DNA from: Tumidithrix helvetica
Lineage (GTDB): Bacteria > Cyanobacteriota > Cyanobacteriia > Pseudanabaenales > Pseudanabaenaceae
Direction: 5' to 3'
Length of the DNA: 64,000 nt
NCBI RefSeq assembly: GCF_965232925.1
Contig: NZ_CBDDRA010000002.1
Span: forward strand, 310,001 to 374,000
Made by a program: the position numbers and the translations under genes. Below, in pieces: positions 16,543 through 25,977 of the stretch; position 1 is the first letter of the stretch; each line of letters opens with the position of its first letter. The notes beneath the pieces were generated by a model, which worked only from the letters and a program-made list of their open reading frames with translations, was not told the origin of the DNA and searched no databases.

Positions 16543-17754
16543 CTAGCTCGAGAGATGTGAGTCGTTTTTCCGATCGTCGAGTACAGTTTGCCAAAGATTG
16601 ACTAACCGCTCGGCAATTTTCTGATGGGAATAATTTTGATGAACTCTACTGATACCATATTGTCCAACTTCTTCGCGCCAAGCTGGTTCGCGAAATAGGC
16701 GCTCTAAAATTGATGCTAATCCTGAAACATCATCTTCTTGAAATACCAAATCTGATCGCCCAATTACATTAGGAATTTCGCCAGAAGAGGAACCTACAAC
16801 AGGAATTCCCATAGACATAGCTTCAATCAGAACATGACCAAATTGTTCTTTCCAATTTGAGGTCGATCTTGAAGGCAGTACTAATACATCAAAGTAGCTA
16901 AGTTCTGCAGGGGCTTGGCTATGGAGAACTGCACCGCGCCATAAGACGAGATCGGCAATTTGCAGATCTTCTGCTAGTTTTCGCAGTGCGGCTTCTTCAG
17001 ATCCAGAACCACAGAGAATAATTTGACTGTTGATCCCGCGATCGCGGAGCTGAGCAACAGCGGCAAAAATTAAATCGATGCCTTTGCTTTGAGTTAATCG
17101 ACCGAGAAAGCCGATCCGAAACGTGGATGCATTAGGTGGAGATTTTGTGGATGGGGCAAAAAACTGGGGATCGACACCCATTTGAGGCATCACTTCTAAT
17201 AAGCCGCGATAGTTCCACTTTTGCATTACTTCGGCTCCGTCTTGATTGCCCGAGATAATTGCAATGGCAGTGTTGAGCACAAACTGACAAGTTTGCCAAC
17301 GAGCTAGTGGTAGTTGGCGTAATTGATTTTCCCAGCCAAATACAACCATTGGTTTGCCCATCATGCGCGAGAAAATAGCGACCTCAAAAGCGCAGACCGA
17401 AAATACTTCCACCTCAGTTTGGATAATATCGGGTTTAAAGTCTTGTAAGACTTTCCAGAGAGCCCATGGGGCATAAAAATAGGCTCCGACCCGACCCGAA
17501 AACATGACAGGAGCTTCATAGAGATGGAGGTTAGGATAGGGACGTTCTAATGGTAGCAAACGGTTCCACTCTAATGCTCTCCAGTTACTAGGAGCGAGTA
17601 GTCCTACTTCTATGCCTTCGACTTGGGAGATCGCAGCCAACTTGCCTTGATTTACGCCCACGACATAAGCATGGCTGACAAAAAGAACCCTTAAAGAACT
17701 GCTAGGAACGGTTGCTTGGGTCACAGCTAAATTACTATGGTATTCTTCTTTCAT
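16543..17754 (-). CDS. glycosyltransferase family 4
   Basis: This 403-residue GT-B enzyme has an N-terminal strand SSSLRVLFVSHAYVVGVNQGKL. The donor-domain opening is RIGFLGRLTQSKGIDLIFAAV near 215, and the EX7E motif lies in EQFGHVLIEAMSMGIPVVG near 315. The ATG at 17754 is chosen; an in-frame TTG at 17784 would extend it by ten residues. GAGG lies upstream of the ATG. It is part of the same-strand run with 45 bp to the next gene. Confidence 0.9.
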   Translation of the reverse strand: MKEEYHSNLAVTQATVPSSSLRVLFVSHAYVVGVNQGKLAAISQVEGIEVGLLAPSNWRALEWNRLLPLERPYPNLHLYEAPVMFSGRVGAYFYAPWALWKVLQDFKPDIIQTEVEVFSVCAFEVAIFSRMMGKPMVVFGWENQLRQLPLARWQTCQFVLNTAIAIISGNQDGAEVMQKWNYRGLLEVMPQMGVDPQFFAPSTKSPPNASTFRIGFLGRLTQSKGIDLIFAAVAQLRDRGINSQIILCGSGSEEAALRKLAEDLQIADLVLWRGAVLHSQAPAELSYFDVLVLPSRSTSNWKEQFGHVLIEAMSMGIPVVGSSSGEIPNVIGRSDLVFQEDDVSGLASILERLFREPAWREEVGQYGISRVHQNYSHQKIAERLVNLWQTVLDDRKNDSHLSS

Positions 17755-17854
17755 CCTTGCTTTAGCCTCATTTCTTTTGGTCAAGATGTTTTACTACAAT
17801 CTGGTTCGGGGCTCTAGAAACAATTTAATTTAAATTTCTTGTGGACTAAGTTTC

Positions 17855-18910
17855 TTAGCTAACAAGAACACGAATTTTAGAGACAGCCCAATCAACTAAT
17901 TTGGGTCGATGTTGAGGTGCATACAACCATGTCATGGCAGGTTCTGCAAGAGGCAATGGCAGCAAACCAACCCAGATAAACCATAGACTATAGAAAAGTC
18001 GCTTTTGCCAGTTAAAGTCTGAGTATTTCCATAAAGAGCGAATTCCACAGTAAATTAAATTAAGTGGGTGATCGCTCTTGACTGGATGGTTTTGAGGATC
18101 TAAACGCAAAGAAATAATTCGAGACCATAAGCGTCCGATCGAGCGTTGTTCTAAATCAGAAGGAATCTCATAGCCGAATTTTTTTGCTGTTTGAGTCAGG
18201 AGGGAGAAATTTTGCAAGTCATGGTGAACAAAACGTTGGAAGCGATTACTATTGACCGTTGCCAACGCCCATTGATTAGTATCGTGAATTCTGTATGCCC
18301 CAAGTGGTTCTTCTATTGCTGCAACGTCACCGTAAAAAGGAACTTGGAAAGACAGATAATCATCCGCTGTTAACTTGTATTCGTGAGGGATGGGAAATAG
18401 CTTTTCCAGAACACAACGATTTAACGCATTACCACTAGTTGGAGTACTGACATATCCACCTTTATCCAAAAGGAGTTTCCATACTTTACCACTCGATAAA
18501 GGACTAGAGCCTTGAGGAGATGAGTAGCCAAGCGATTCCCCAATCGAATCAACAACTGTTAAGCGATAGTGTACCTTAGAGAGGTCTGAATTCCAAATTG
18601 CAACAATTTTTTCAACTGTATTAGGAAATAAGTAATCATCTGAATCCAGGAAAATAATAATATCACCTTTGCTTTTAGCAAAACCGCTATTAAAAGCTGA
18701 AGCTTGTTTGCCGTTAGGCTGTAAAAGAGGAATTATGCGATCGCCATATCCAGCAATAATCTCACGAGAGTTGTCCGTAGAACCGTCATCAACAACAATG
18801 ACTTCAATATGAGGATAGGTTTGATTTAAAGCACTGTTGATTGCCTCAGCAAGAAAGCGATCGTAGTTATAATTATTAATTACGATGCTGACTAAAGATT
18901 TGAAATCCAT
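17855..18910 (-). CDS. glycosyltransferase family 2
   Basis: This 351-residue GT-A enzyme has LVSIVINNYNYDRFLAEAI at the start, VDDGSTDNS near 40 and the metal-binding DSDD in IIFLDSDDYLFPNT near 88. A C-terminal hydrophobic stretch (LFYSLWFIWVGLLPLPLAEPAM) may associate with the membrane. GAGG lies about 12 bases before the ATG. A 197-bp MITE has inserted only 33 bp upstream of the start, between this gene and the FkbM methyltransferase gene, so its coupling to the upstream operon may be disturbed. Confidence 0.92.
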   Translation of the reverse strand: MDFKSLVSIVINNYNYDRFLAEAINSALNQTYPHIEVIVVDDGSTDNSREIIAGYGDRIIPLLQPNGKQASAFNSGFAKSKGDIIIFLDSDDYLFPNTVEKIVAIWNSDLSKVHYRLTVVDSIGESLGYSSPQGSSPLSSGKVWKLLLDKGGYVSTPTSGNALNRCVLEKLFPIPHEYKLTADDYLSFQVPFYGDVAAIEEPLGAYRIHDTNQWALATVNSNRFQRFVHHDLQNFSLLTQTAKKFGYEIPSDLEQRSIGRLWSRIISLRLDPQNHPVKSDHPLNLIYCGIRSLWKYSDFNWQKRLFYSLWFIWVGLLPLPLAEPAMTWLYAPQHRPKLVDWAVSKIRVLVS

Positions 18911-18934
18911 CTTTATGACCTCGTAAACACCACC

Positions 18935-19149
18935 CTTTTAACCCTTAGTGGTGCAGAAAACTTTTTAAGTCTCAAATGAGACTACTGAATTCGCTAGAAA
19001 GCGTTGCTCAAACGACCTAATTCTCGTTAAATTTATGGGTGCATCCCACAGGTGCAGATAAAAAACTGTTCGCCGAGCGTTTTTGAAAGCCTTACCGCAC
19101 AAGACTTTCAAAAATGTTCAGATTTTTCTGCACCACTAAGCTTTTAACC
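18935..19149. mobile_element. 197-bp MITE with 9-bp target-site duplication
   Basis: The element occupies 18944-19140. Its ends CTTAGTGGTGCAGAAAA and TTTTCTGCACCACTAAG are a perfect 17-bp inverted repeat. CTTTTAACC directly abuts both sides (18935-18943 and 19141-19149), a clean 9-bp duplication as produced by several DDE transposases (e.g. IS4 and some IS5 groups). Internally TTTTTGAAAG and CTTTCAAAAA form a second stem. It has no ORF. The transposase that moved it is not in this window: the IS30 here has different ends and duplicates 3 bp. Confidence 0.9.
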
Positions 19150-19150
19150 T

Positions 19151-20068
19151 TTATTCTTGAACTACTCCCAATTGATTCAAAACAGAATCTGATGTCTCTG
19201 ATGGTGCAAGTAAAATATGTTCAAGATCGGGCTTAGGTTGTTTTATCTCAATAAATTGCCCAGATTTAATTTGGCAAAAATAGCGGTAGTTCCAAGGCGA
19301 AACAATATCTATCACATCTAGAAATGAATGTCCAAATCTTGGCAGAAAGTAATTATTAAATTCGCCATAAATGATTGGACGGGTTTTACTAAGAAAGGAT
19401 ATGGCACCATGCAAAAACATGACCTCGGCTCCTTCAACATCAATTTTGATAAGATCGCACCTCTCAATTTTTTGTTCTTTTACAAAAGTATCAATCTGTG
19501 TCAAACGTGCAGTTGAGTTCGCTCCAAAATAGTTATTTTGAATTTCACCCTTGACCATCACTGCATTACCTGTTTTAGCATTGTTTTCATTCTCCATGGA
19601 CATTTGGATAAATCCTTCATGGTCACCAAGTGCAATGTTGTATGCCAACACAATTTCTTCAAGGTTATTTAATGTGATATTTGTTGTGAGGCGATCAAAA
19701 TTAGATTTGACTGGTTCAAAAGCATACAGTAGACCATTCAATTGTTGCAACCTGCGACCTAACCCTACCGAATAAAATCCAATATTAGCACCAACGTCAA
19801 ATACAATGCATCTTTCCTTAAGGCAGTTCGACAATCTTGAAATTATATCGTTGTCATAATTCCCATTCCAGTAAGACCACTGTTCTGTTCTACTGCGTAT
19901 ATCTAACTGCATCTTGCTTCCATCTTGCATTCTAATTATTGAAATACATTCTTGGTCGCTATCGAAGTTAGTCATTAAATTGCCGATCGTGTTACCTAGA
20001 TGACGCTTACCACGAAAATACAATGTATTACGTAACAAAGAAGCAATTGAATTACGCAGTTTGTACAT
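19151..20068 (-). CDS. FkbM-family methyltransferase
   Basis: This 305-residue SAM-dependent methyltransferase has motif I VFDVGANIGFYSVGLG near 85, AFEPVKSNFDRL near 112 and DLIKIDVEGAEVMFLHGA near 208, the signature blocks of the FkbM family. In polysaccharide loci these enzymes typically O-methylate sugars. It lies 12 bp downstream of a GT4 gene. Its stop codon is 1 bp from the duplicated target of the MITE that now separates it from the next gene. Confidence 0.9.
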   Translation of the reverse strand: MYKLRNSIASLLRNTLYFRGKRHLGNTIGNLMTNFDSDQECISIIRMQDGSKMQLDIRSRTEQWSYWNGNYDNDIISRLSNCLKERCIVFDVGANIGFYSVGLGRRLQQLNGLLYAFEPVKSNFDRLTTNITLNNLEEIVLAYNIALGDHEGFIQMSMENENNAKTGNAVMVKGEIQNNYFGANSTARLTQIDTFVKEQKIERCDLIKIDVEGAEVMFLHGAISFLSKTRPIIYGEFNNYFLPRFGHSFLDVIDIVSPWNYRYFCQIKSGQFIEIKQPKPDLEHILLAPSETSDSVLNQLGVVQE

Positions 20069-20080
20069 ATCCTTTTAAAC

Positions 20081-21238
20081 CTATACTAGTGTTTGTAATA
20101 GTTCTTTGACTTTCTGCCCAGAAACTCCCCAGTTCAGTCGTGATTGATATTCATTAAAAGCAGAAAATGCTAATTTTTTATAATCCGTATAGTTAGCAAA
20201 TAGACGATAGATGTAATCACAATATTGAGATGTTTCAGCATTGAGATCAAACAGATTACCATTTACATTTGGTTTGATAATTGTTGGAATTCCGCCGACC
20301 TTCCTAGAAATACAAGGAACACCAAATGAATTTGCTTCACAGAATACGACACCATAACATTCTGCTCTTGAAGGTAGAATGAGAAAATGAGACTCTGCAA
20401 TGAGTTGATTAATTCGTTCTTTTCCAGCACTTGTAGATTTACTGATAAAGCCTAATGGTTTAACAAAACTGGGCAAAGAATCTTCTACAATTGGTTCACA
20501 ACCAACAACTGTTAATTCTGTATTCAAACCTAGATTATTGAGGTTTTCAGCAACCTTTAGTGCCACATCTCCCCCTTTGCGATACCAATCAACACCTAAA
20601 AATAATAACTTACATCGATTTGAAGATCTTGCTTCAATCAAATCCTTAATCTCACTCAATGTTCTATCACTATCAATGTTTGCGCCGAAGGGTACCACCT
20701 TCACTTTAGCTGGATCGGCGTTGTAATATTCAAGTGCCGATTGAGCAGCCCAGTCAGAAGCGTAAATTGCTAATTTACACTTCTCAAGAGCTAGCTTTTC
20801 CATCATGTGCCAACTTTCAAGCGATTCCTGACAGAGATTAGCGTACTGAGGATAAAAATCTACTAACCCAGCATAGGTCGCATCTGCCCAGAAAACAATC
20901 GGCTGACTACAATCAAGATAGACAATAGGTCTTATTGCTGCACTAAACACGACATCAGCATTACTCGCTGAAAGTTTTTTGGAAATCTCACGAGCATAAT
21001 CCCTCAAAACTTGTAGATCTGAGTCTTTTTCATAATGTGTACCCTGAAAAAATTTGTAGTATCGGCGTTTACACTTTTGCACAATTCTAAGTGTAAACTT
21101 CTCTTCCAGAGGACCAAGATACCCTAGTTCTATCCCTTGATTTTTTAGAGCTTGTGAAATGTAGTAGCCTAAGCCAGACCACTCGTTAGATCCTGTCAAA
21201 GCTCTTGCATCGTAGGTGGTAGCATATGCTATGTTCAT
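20081..21238 (-). CDS. glycosyltransferase family 4
   Basis: This 385-residue GT-B enzyme starts MNIAYATTYDARALTGSNEWSGLG. The donor domain carries LLFLGVDWYRKGGDVALKVAEN near 210 and the intact EX7E in ECYGVVFCEANSFGVPCI near 300. It sits 9 bp downstream of the ABC exporter gene and 12 bp upstream of the FkbM gene, clearly co-transcribed. The specific sugar is unknown. Confidence 0.9.
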   Translation of the reverse strand: MNIAYATTYDARALTGSNEWSGLGYYISQALKNQGIELGYLGPLEEKFTLRIVQKCKRRYYKFFQGTHYEKDSDLQVLRDYAREISKKLSASNADVVFSAAIRPIVYLDCSQPIVFWADATYAGLVDFYPQYANLCQESLESWHMMEKLALEKCKLAIYASDWAAQSALEYYNADPAKVKVVPFGANIDSDRTLSEIKDLIEARSSNRCKLLFLGVDWYRKGGDVALKVAENLNNLGLNTELTVVGCEPIVEDSLPSFVKPLGFISKSTSAGKERINQLIAESHFLILPSRAECYGVVFCEANSFGVPCISRKVGGIPTIIKPNVNGNLFDLNAETSQYCDYIYRLFANYTDYKKLAFSAFNEYQSRLNWGVSGQKVKELLQTLV

Positions 21239-21247
21239 CGATTTTTC

Positions 21248-23041
21248 TTATTGCCCTAAAACAACTTCTTGATAGGTACCTGATTTTATTACTTTTCCCT
21301 GTTCTATTTGGTAAATGCGATCGCAATGTTCAATAGTGGAAAGACGATGAGCGATAATTATGATTGTCTTATTACCACTCAATGCCTTGGTTGCTTCTGT
21401 AACAAGCCGTTCTGTGTCATTATCTAAAGCAGCAGTTGCTTCATCAAACACCAATATTTCTCTTTCGTGATACAGAACACGAGCTATCCCAACTCTTTGG
21501 CGTTGCCCTCCAGATAAGAGCACTCCACCCTCACCTACGACGGTTTTGATACCGTTTGGAAGTTGCGCGACCACTTCACTAAGTTGAGCCATTTCAATTG
21601 CTTTTATTAATCTATTTTGGTCGATTAACTCATCTGTAACACCGAATGCAATATTTCGTTCAAGGGTATCGTCGATTAAAAATATGGACTGGGGAACATA
21701 ACCAAGCATATTCTGCCAAGCACGTAAATTGTTGTAGACTGAAACTCCGTCAATTATGATATCTCCAGATTGAGGAATGAAAAGACCCAGCAGAATGTCC
21801 ACTAAAGTCGTTTTACCAGAACCTGACTTACCAATCAGACCGATGGACTGACCCTTTTGAATTGTCAAGGAAATTTCGTCTAACGACTTCCTTGAAGTAT
21901 CTGGATACTGAAAAGTAACCTTGTTTAAAACTATCTGCTTCCTCAATGAAAGGGGAATTGCATCTGAACCAAGTGACAAGTTTTTTTGGAGATGATTAAT
22001 ACTAGCGTTAGGCAGAACCATTCCTTTTTCTATTTCCTTAAAGTCAAAGAACAATTTATCAATGGCAAAGGTATTTCCCCTAAAAGTATTAATGTTACCA
22101 ACTAAATTACTTATTGCTGGAAGAAGACGAATTGAGGCAAGGGCAAAGATACCTAAAATAGCAGTCAGATCTTGTCCTTGTCCTCGATTTAGATTGACAT
22201 ACAAAATTGTAAAGCTAACTAGAAAGGTAATCATAAACGCTTCAATCACAAAGCGCGGAAGATTGCCATAACTTTGATTCAACGATACATTTTTGGCGTA
22301 CCTCCTTGTCTGTTGCTCCATCTGTTGCTCGAAATAAGATTCGCAACCAATCACACGGAGTTCTTTCAAACTTCCTAAACCATGATGCAGAATCCGAATC
22401 ATCTCTTCTGAAGCCCCCCACCCTTCCTTGCTCCAGAAAGCTATGCGACTTCTCAGAAGTTTGATTAGCCCAACGACAACAGGAAATAGTAGGGCTATCA
22501 GAAACATTGCCATGTAACTAGTCTTAATTAAAAGTAAAGTTAAGGCTAAGATGATAGCAGAATTAGAAATAGCTGTTAGAAGAGGCATTACTACACCAAT
22601 GCAAACGTTATCTGTAGTAGCAGTAACATTCTGAATCATTGTTGCAGAATTAACCCGTATATGAAAGCTGTAAGGAGCTGCAAGATATGCTTTTAAGAGC
22701 TTATAGGATAGATTTCCTTTCAAGGCATGACCAAATTGAAACACTGCTTTTTGAGCTTCAAAACTCAAAAATGCTTTTACATAATAGGCAATCAAAACTA
22801 CCGCACCTAAAAAAATCAGAAAATACTGTTCAGAGCTAAAGTTTAATTTGCTATAGATTAGGTTCAACCAATAATAAGTTTTAGTTAAATCTGGATTAGT
22901 AGCGACAGCAATGAATGGACCAATCATACCAGTTCCAATAACTTCCAAAACCGAGACAAGGAGGAATACAAAAGTCATCGCAACAAGTGTCTTGTGATGC
23001 CCTTTAGTAAGGTATGAAAATTTAGTTACAAATTGCGACAT
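21248..23041 (-). CDS. ABC exporter (fused permease-ATPase), PglK/MsbA-type
   Basis: This 597-residue half-transporter has a six-helix membrane domain (about 1-320) and a nucleotide-binding domain (about 365-597). The latter has Walker A GLIGKSGSGKTT, the signature LLSGGQRQRVGIARVL, Walker B ILVFDEATAALD and the switch IIIAHRLST. In glycan loci, transporters of this architecture (PglK) flip lipid-linked oligosaccharides. As no Wzx-type flippase is visible here, this is the best candidate for moving the product to the periplasm (inference from context). It would act as a homodimer. Confidence 0.88.
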   Translation of the reverse strand: MSQFVTKFSYLTKGHHKTLVAMTFVFLLVSVLEVIGTGMIGPFIAVATNPDLTKTYYWLNLIYSKLNFSSEQYFLIFLGAVVLIAYYVKAFLSFEAQKAVFQFGHALKGNLSYKLLKAYLAAPYSFHIRVNSATMIQNVTATTDNVCIGVVMPLLTAISNSAIILALTLLLIKTSYMAMFLIALLFPVVVGLIKLLRSRIAFWSKEGWGASEEMIRILHHGLGSLKELRVIGCESYFEQQMEQQTRRYAKNVSLNQSYGNLPRFVIEAFMITFLVSFTILYVNLNRGQGQDLTAILGIFALASIRLLPAISNLVGNINTFRGNTFAIDKLFFDFKEIEKGMVLPNASINHLQKNLSLGSDAIPLSLRKQIVLNKVTFQYPDTSRKSLDEISLTIQKGQSIGLIGKSGSGKTTLVDILLGLFIPQSGDIIIDGVSVYNNLRAWQNMLGYVPQSIFLIDDTLERNIAFGVTDELIDQNRLIKAIEMAQLSEVVAQLPNGIKTVVGEGGVLLSGGQRQRVGIARVLYHEREILVFDEATAALDNDTERLVTEATKALSGNKTIIIIAHRLSTIEHCDRIYQIEQGKVIKSGTYQEVVLGQ

Positions 23042-23134
23042 AAATGTAGCATCCTAGTTCAAAGTGATCTCTATTTAGCAAGGAATAAATTTAGAGTACA
23101 AGCAAGATTGAGCGTAGAGCATATACATTTACAT

Positions 23135-24826
23135 TTACAACTTTTTTGAGGACATCAACAACCTCAAAGGATGCGACAGACGAGAGCGCAATGTGTAGAA
23201 TCTTGCTCTAAATCTCCCGGATATTAAAGCATTGGGTGGATTATTATGGAAGCCGTATCGTCTAACCATACCTAGCCAAATAAGCAGACGATGTCGGAAT
23301 GGCATGTATGGCAAGTGAGATTGCATAATCCTGTTAATCTCAATACCATTCACAGAAGGCAAAAAAATATCCGGCTCGTCTAGGGATACCTTATCTACCA
23401 AAGCTGTGGGTGGAAATATCACTGGTGGCAAAGTAACTGCTTGATGATAGACCTTATCTAGGGCACTTTGCCAACTGCCCCCCCAATGAATTGACTCAAT
23501 TTTACTTTTTGTAGCTTGCCCTAAGGATAATCGATAATTTTGATCTTCAACCAAGCGAGATAAAACAGCTGTGTACTCATCAATATCTTTGACTCTGATG
23601 AGATTCCCAGACAAACCTGGCATGTCAGCTCCAAGAGTTGCGCAGGCTTCTGAAGAGTATGGATAGCGACTTACTAAAGGCACCCCAAAACTACCAGCCT
23701 CTAGCAAAGAAGTTATTGAAACAAAAGGAAAAGAGTCAACATAAATATCTGCTGCTTGATAAAATATAGCTGTATCTTTAGTCTCTCCATAAACTCGAAT
23801 TCTCCCATCGACTTGACTAATAGCTTCCGACCAATCTTCGTCGCTATTACCTGGCCCAATCACAATCAATACTGCTTGTTTATACTGCTTGAGCAACTGG
23901 ATATGAGCATCAGCAAAACTCATACCATTAATTGTTCTATACTTAGCCGCTCTAGCTATGGATAGAAGTACAGTAAAGTTTTGATCTATTCCTAGAAGTC
24001 GTTTTGCCTCCGATCGAGAAAGTGTTCTTTGAAGAGGCTCCAGAATTGTTGGGAGAAGCATGTTGCGCTCTGGCTCAATCCCCCTACGCTCTTCTGACAA
24101 ACGCATACCAGACTCACGAAGGTTTGCCACCACATCGCTAATACTCACTCCAAGCCAAAACCAGTGGTCTCCATTGTTCACATAGATGATTGGTGGTGAC
24201 TTTTGTTTGTTTGCAAATGCAATTGTGGGTACAACATCAAATTCCCATGTATGTAAAACAACTATATCTGCGTCTAATGAGCATTCATGAAGTTGTTTGG
24301 CAATAGAGGTAATGCTATCAATCTCTGCATCCAGTACATGAATATTACCCTTACTGCTTGACACCGTATCCCGCAAGATTGCAGGAACTTGCACCTCACC
24401 CTGTTTTGTTAGGGCAACAGAGTGAGATCGCTCGGAATCCTGTTGAATCCAGCGCTGAAGCAATCTGGAAATCCCACCGATATCACTAACATGTGTAGAA
24501 ACGTGTAAAATCTTCTTGACTCCTCCAGGGAAAGAAGCCTCCTCTCGAGAGTACAAATTTTTTGAAATAACTCTTTGACCAATTTCGAGAAGAATCTGCT
24601 CCAGCCTGGGACAGCTATAAAACCCACAATGGTTGACATTTGCATGGGATGCTGCAATCTGCAAGTATGCGGCGGCAGCATCAAACTCCTCTCGACTCAC
24701 TAAATCTTCAGCTTTTAAGAGCAAGTTGTTGAAAACCTCGAGATTTTTGGGAATCGCTCGAATGCCTTCCTCTCGCAAAAGATTGAGGTTGTTGTCAGCC
24801 ATTTTTCTAGATGATCTCCCACGCAT
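23135..24826 (-). CDS. GT4-like glycosyltransferase with helical N-terminal extension
   Basis: The protein is 563 aa, longer than the usual 370-410. Residues 1-100 form an alpha-helical, TPR-like extension (LVSREEFDAAAAYLQIAASHANV). A GT-B core follows, with KILHVSTHVSDIGGISRLLQRW near 105 and a donor domain opening TVLLSIARAAKYRTINGMSF near 285. The usual EX7E is not intact: VDSFPFVSITSLLEAGSFG keeps the second Glu but not the first. A basic C-terminal tail (about 515-563) could bind membrane. It may be catalytically unusual or act on a different acceptor. ATG 24826 or 24802 could be the start; neither has a strong ribosome site. Confidence 0.8.
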   Translation of the reverse strand: MRGRSSRKMADNNLNLLREEGIRAIPKNLEVFNNLLLKAEDLVSREEFDAAAAYLQIAASHANVNHCGFYSCPRLEQILLEIGQRVISKNLYSREEASFPGGVKKILHVSTHVSDIGGISRLLQRWIQQDSERSHSVALTKQGEVQVPAILRDTVSSSKGNIHVLDAEIDSITSIAKQLHECSLDADIVVLHTWEFDVVPTIAFANKQKSPPIIYVNNGDHWFWLGVSISDVVANLRESGMRLSEERRGIEPERNMLLPTILEPLQRTLSRSEAKRLLGIDQNFTVLLSIARAAKYRTINGMSFADAHIQLLKQYKQAVLIVIGPGNSDEDWSEAISQVDGRIRVYGETKDTAIFYQAADIYVDSFPFVSITSLLEAGSFGVPLVSRYPYSSEACATLGADMPGLSGNLIRVKDIDEYTAVLSRLVEDQNYRLSLGQATKSKIESIHWGGSWQSALDKVYHQAVTLPPVIFPPTALVDKVSLDEPDIFLPSVNGIEINRIMQSHLPYMPFRHRLLIWLGMVRRYGFHNNPPNALISGRFRARFYTLRSRLSHPLRLLMSSKKL

Positions 24827-24847
24827 TCGATTATTAATAACATTTCG

Positions 24848-25954
24848 TTAAACAAGATTCATGACTTGAAGTAAGCTATTTTTCTCCTTTTCCCACGTAA
24901 ATTTTTCCTTGGCTCGTTGCCACCCAGCAAATCCCATTTTTGTCCGTAATTCTGGATTTTGTGCAAGCGCTACGATCCTCTGTGCCATCGTCAAACAATC
25001 TCCTTCATCTACCAGAAATCCGGTTATTTGATCGGAAACCGCTTCAGGAATGCCGGCATGTCGGGTGGAAACAACTGGCAGGGCATTGCCCATTGCTTCT
25101 AAGATTCCGACTGGAAGTCCTTCCTCATCACCATCTGGAGCAGTCATGCTATGTTGCAGAAAAATATCTGATTCTCTCATGAATTGTTGAACAGTCTCAT
25201 TTGGTTGACCTCCGTGGAGGGTTACTTTATCTGAGAGACTAAATTCATGGATGAACTGTCTCACTGCAGGAAGTAGATCTCCAGTACCAATATAGTCTAA
25301 CCTCAGGTCAGGCCATACATTGACAGCTTGACGAAACGCTTCTAAGAGCATAATGGGAGCTTTCTTAGGAACCATTCGACCTACCGCAAGACAACGAACA
25401 TTGTCTCTTTCTGGTCGATTAATCGGTTCATCTGGTACATCTACACCGCATGGTATAGTGCAGATCTTATTAGATTCTAGCCCTAAATCAATCAGCCTTT
25501 GTCGCTGAACTTCACTTACCGTAATAATTCCAGCTGCCTTTTGATAGTCAAGATACTTCTTCTGCCATGTCGGGTTACGCAAGGCTAGTGAAACATCACA
25601 ACCATGTGCATGGGCAAAATAGGGAATATTGAATTCCTGTGCTAGCTGAAAAAAATCAAAAGAATATTCCAGAAATTCCCCTAAAATCATTTGAACTTGG
25701 TGCTGCTTCAAGAAGCGTTGGATAGTTGGCTTTTCTGCAATTTGTAGAACCCATCTTATTGGCTCTCTCTTAGGTGCCCGCTGCCTACAAACTAAAAACG
25801 GGGCATCAACATTCCAGTGTCCTGCATCGGGGCCTGAGACATTGTGGGTAAGTACCACCGTAGCTCCAGGTAGAAGATCTTCCATATGTCGCCGGATAAA
25901 GGTTTCCGACCTTACTCCAATATCAGGTGCAGCAACAGCAAGGGGATAGTTCAT
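24848..25954 (-). CDS. glycosyltransferase family 4
   Basis: This 368-residue GT-B enzyme has N-terminal IGVRSETFIRRHMEDLLPG, which resembles the colanic-acid type WcaL/AmsK group where SETF is conserved. It also has HAHGCDVSLALRN near 118, CLAVGRMVPKKAPIMLLEAF near 190 and EX7E in EGLPVGILEAMGNALPVVS near 280. AGGAAAGG lies 5-12 bases before the ATG. It is 21 bp upstream of the next GT4-like gene and 23 bp downstream of the acyltransferase stop. Confidence 0.92.
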   Translation of the reverse strand: MNYPLAVAAPDIGVRSETFIRRHMEDLLPGATVVLTHNVSGPDAGHWNVDAPFLVCRQRAPKREPIRWVLQIAEKPTIQRFLKQHQVQMILGEFLEYSFDFFQLAQEFNIPYFAHAHGCDVSLALRNPTWQKKYLDYQKAAGIITVSEVQRQRLIDLGLESNKICTIPCGVDVPDEPINRPERDNVRCLAVGRMVPKKAPIMLLEAFRQAVNVWPDLRLDYIGTGDLLPAVRQFIHEFSLSDKVTLHGGQPNETVQQFMRESDIFLQHSMTAPDGDEEGLPVGILEAMGNALPVVSTRHAGIPEAVSDQITGFLVDEGDCLTMAQRIVALAQNPELRTKMGFAGWQRAKEKFTWEKEKNSLLQVMNLV

Positions 25955-25977
25955 ATAGCCTTTCCTCCACTAGATTA

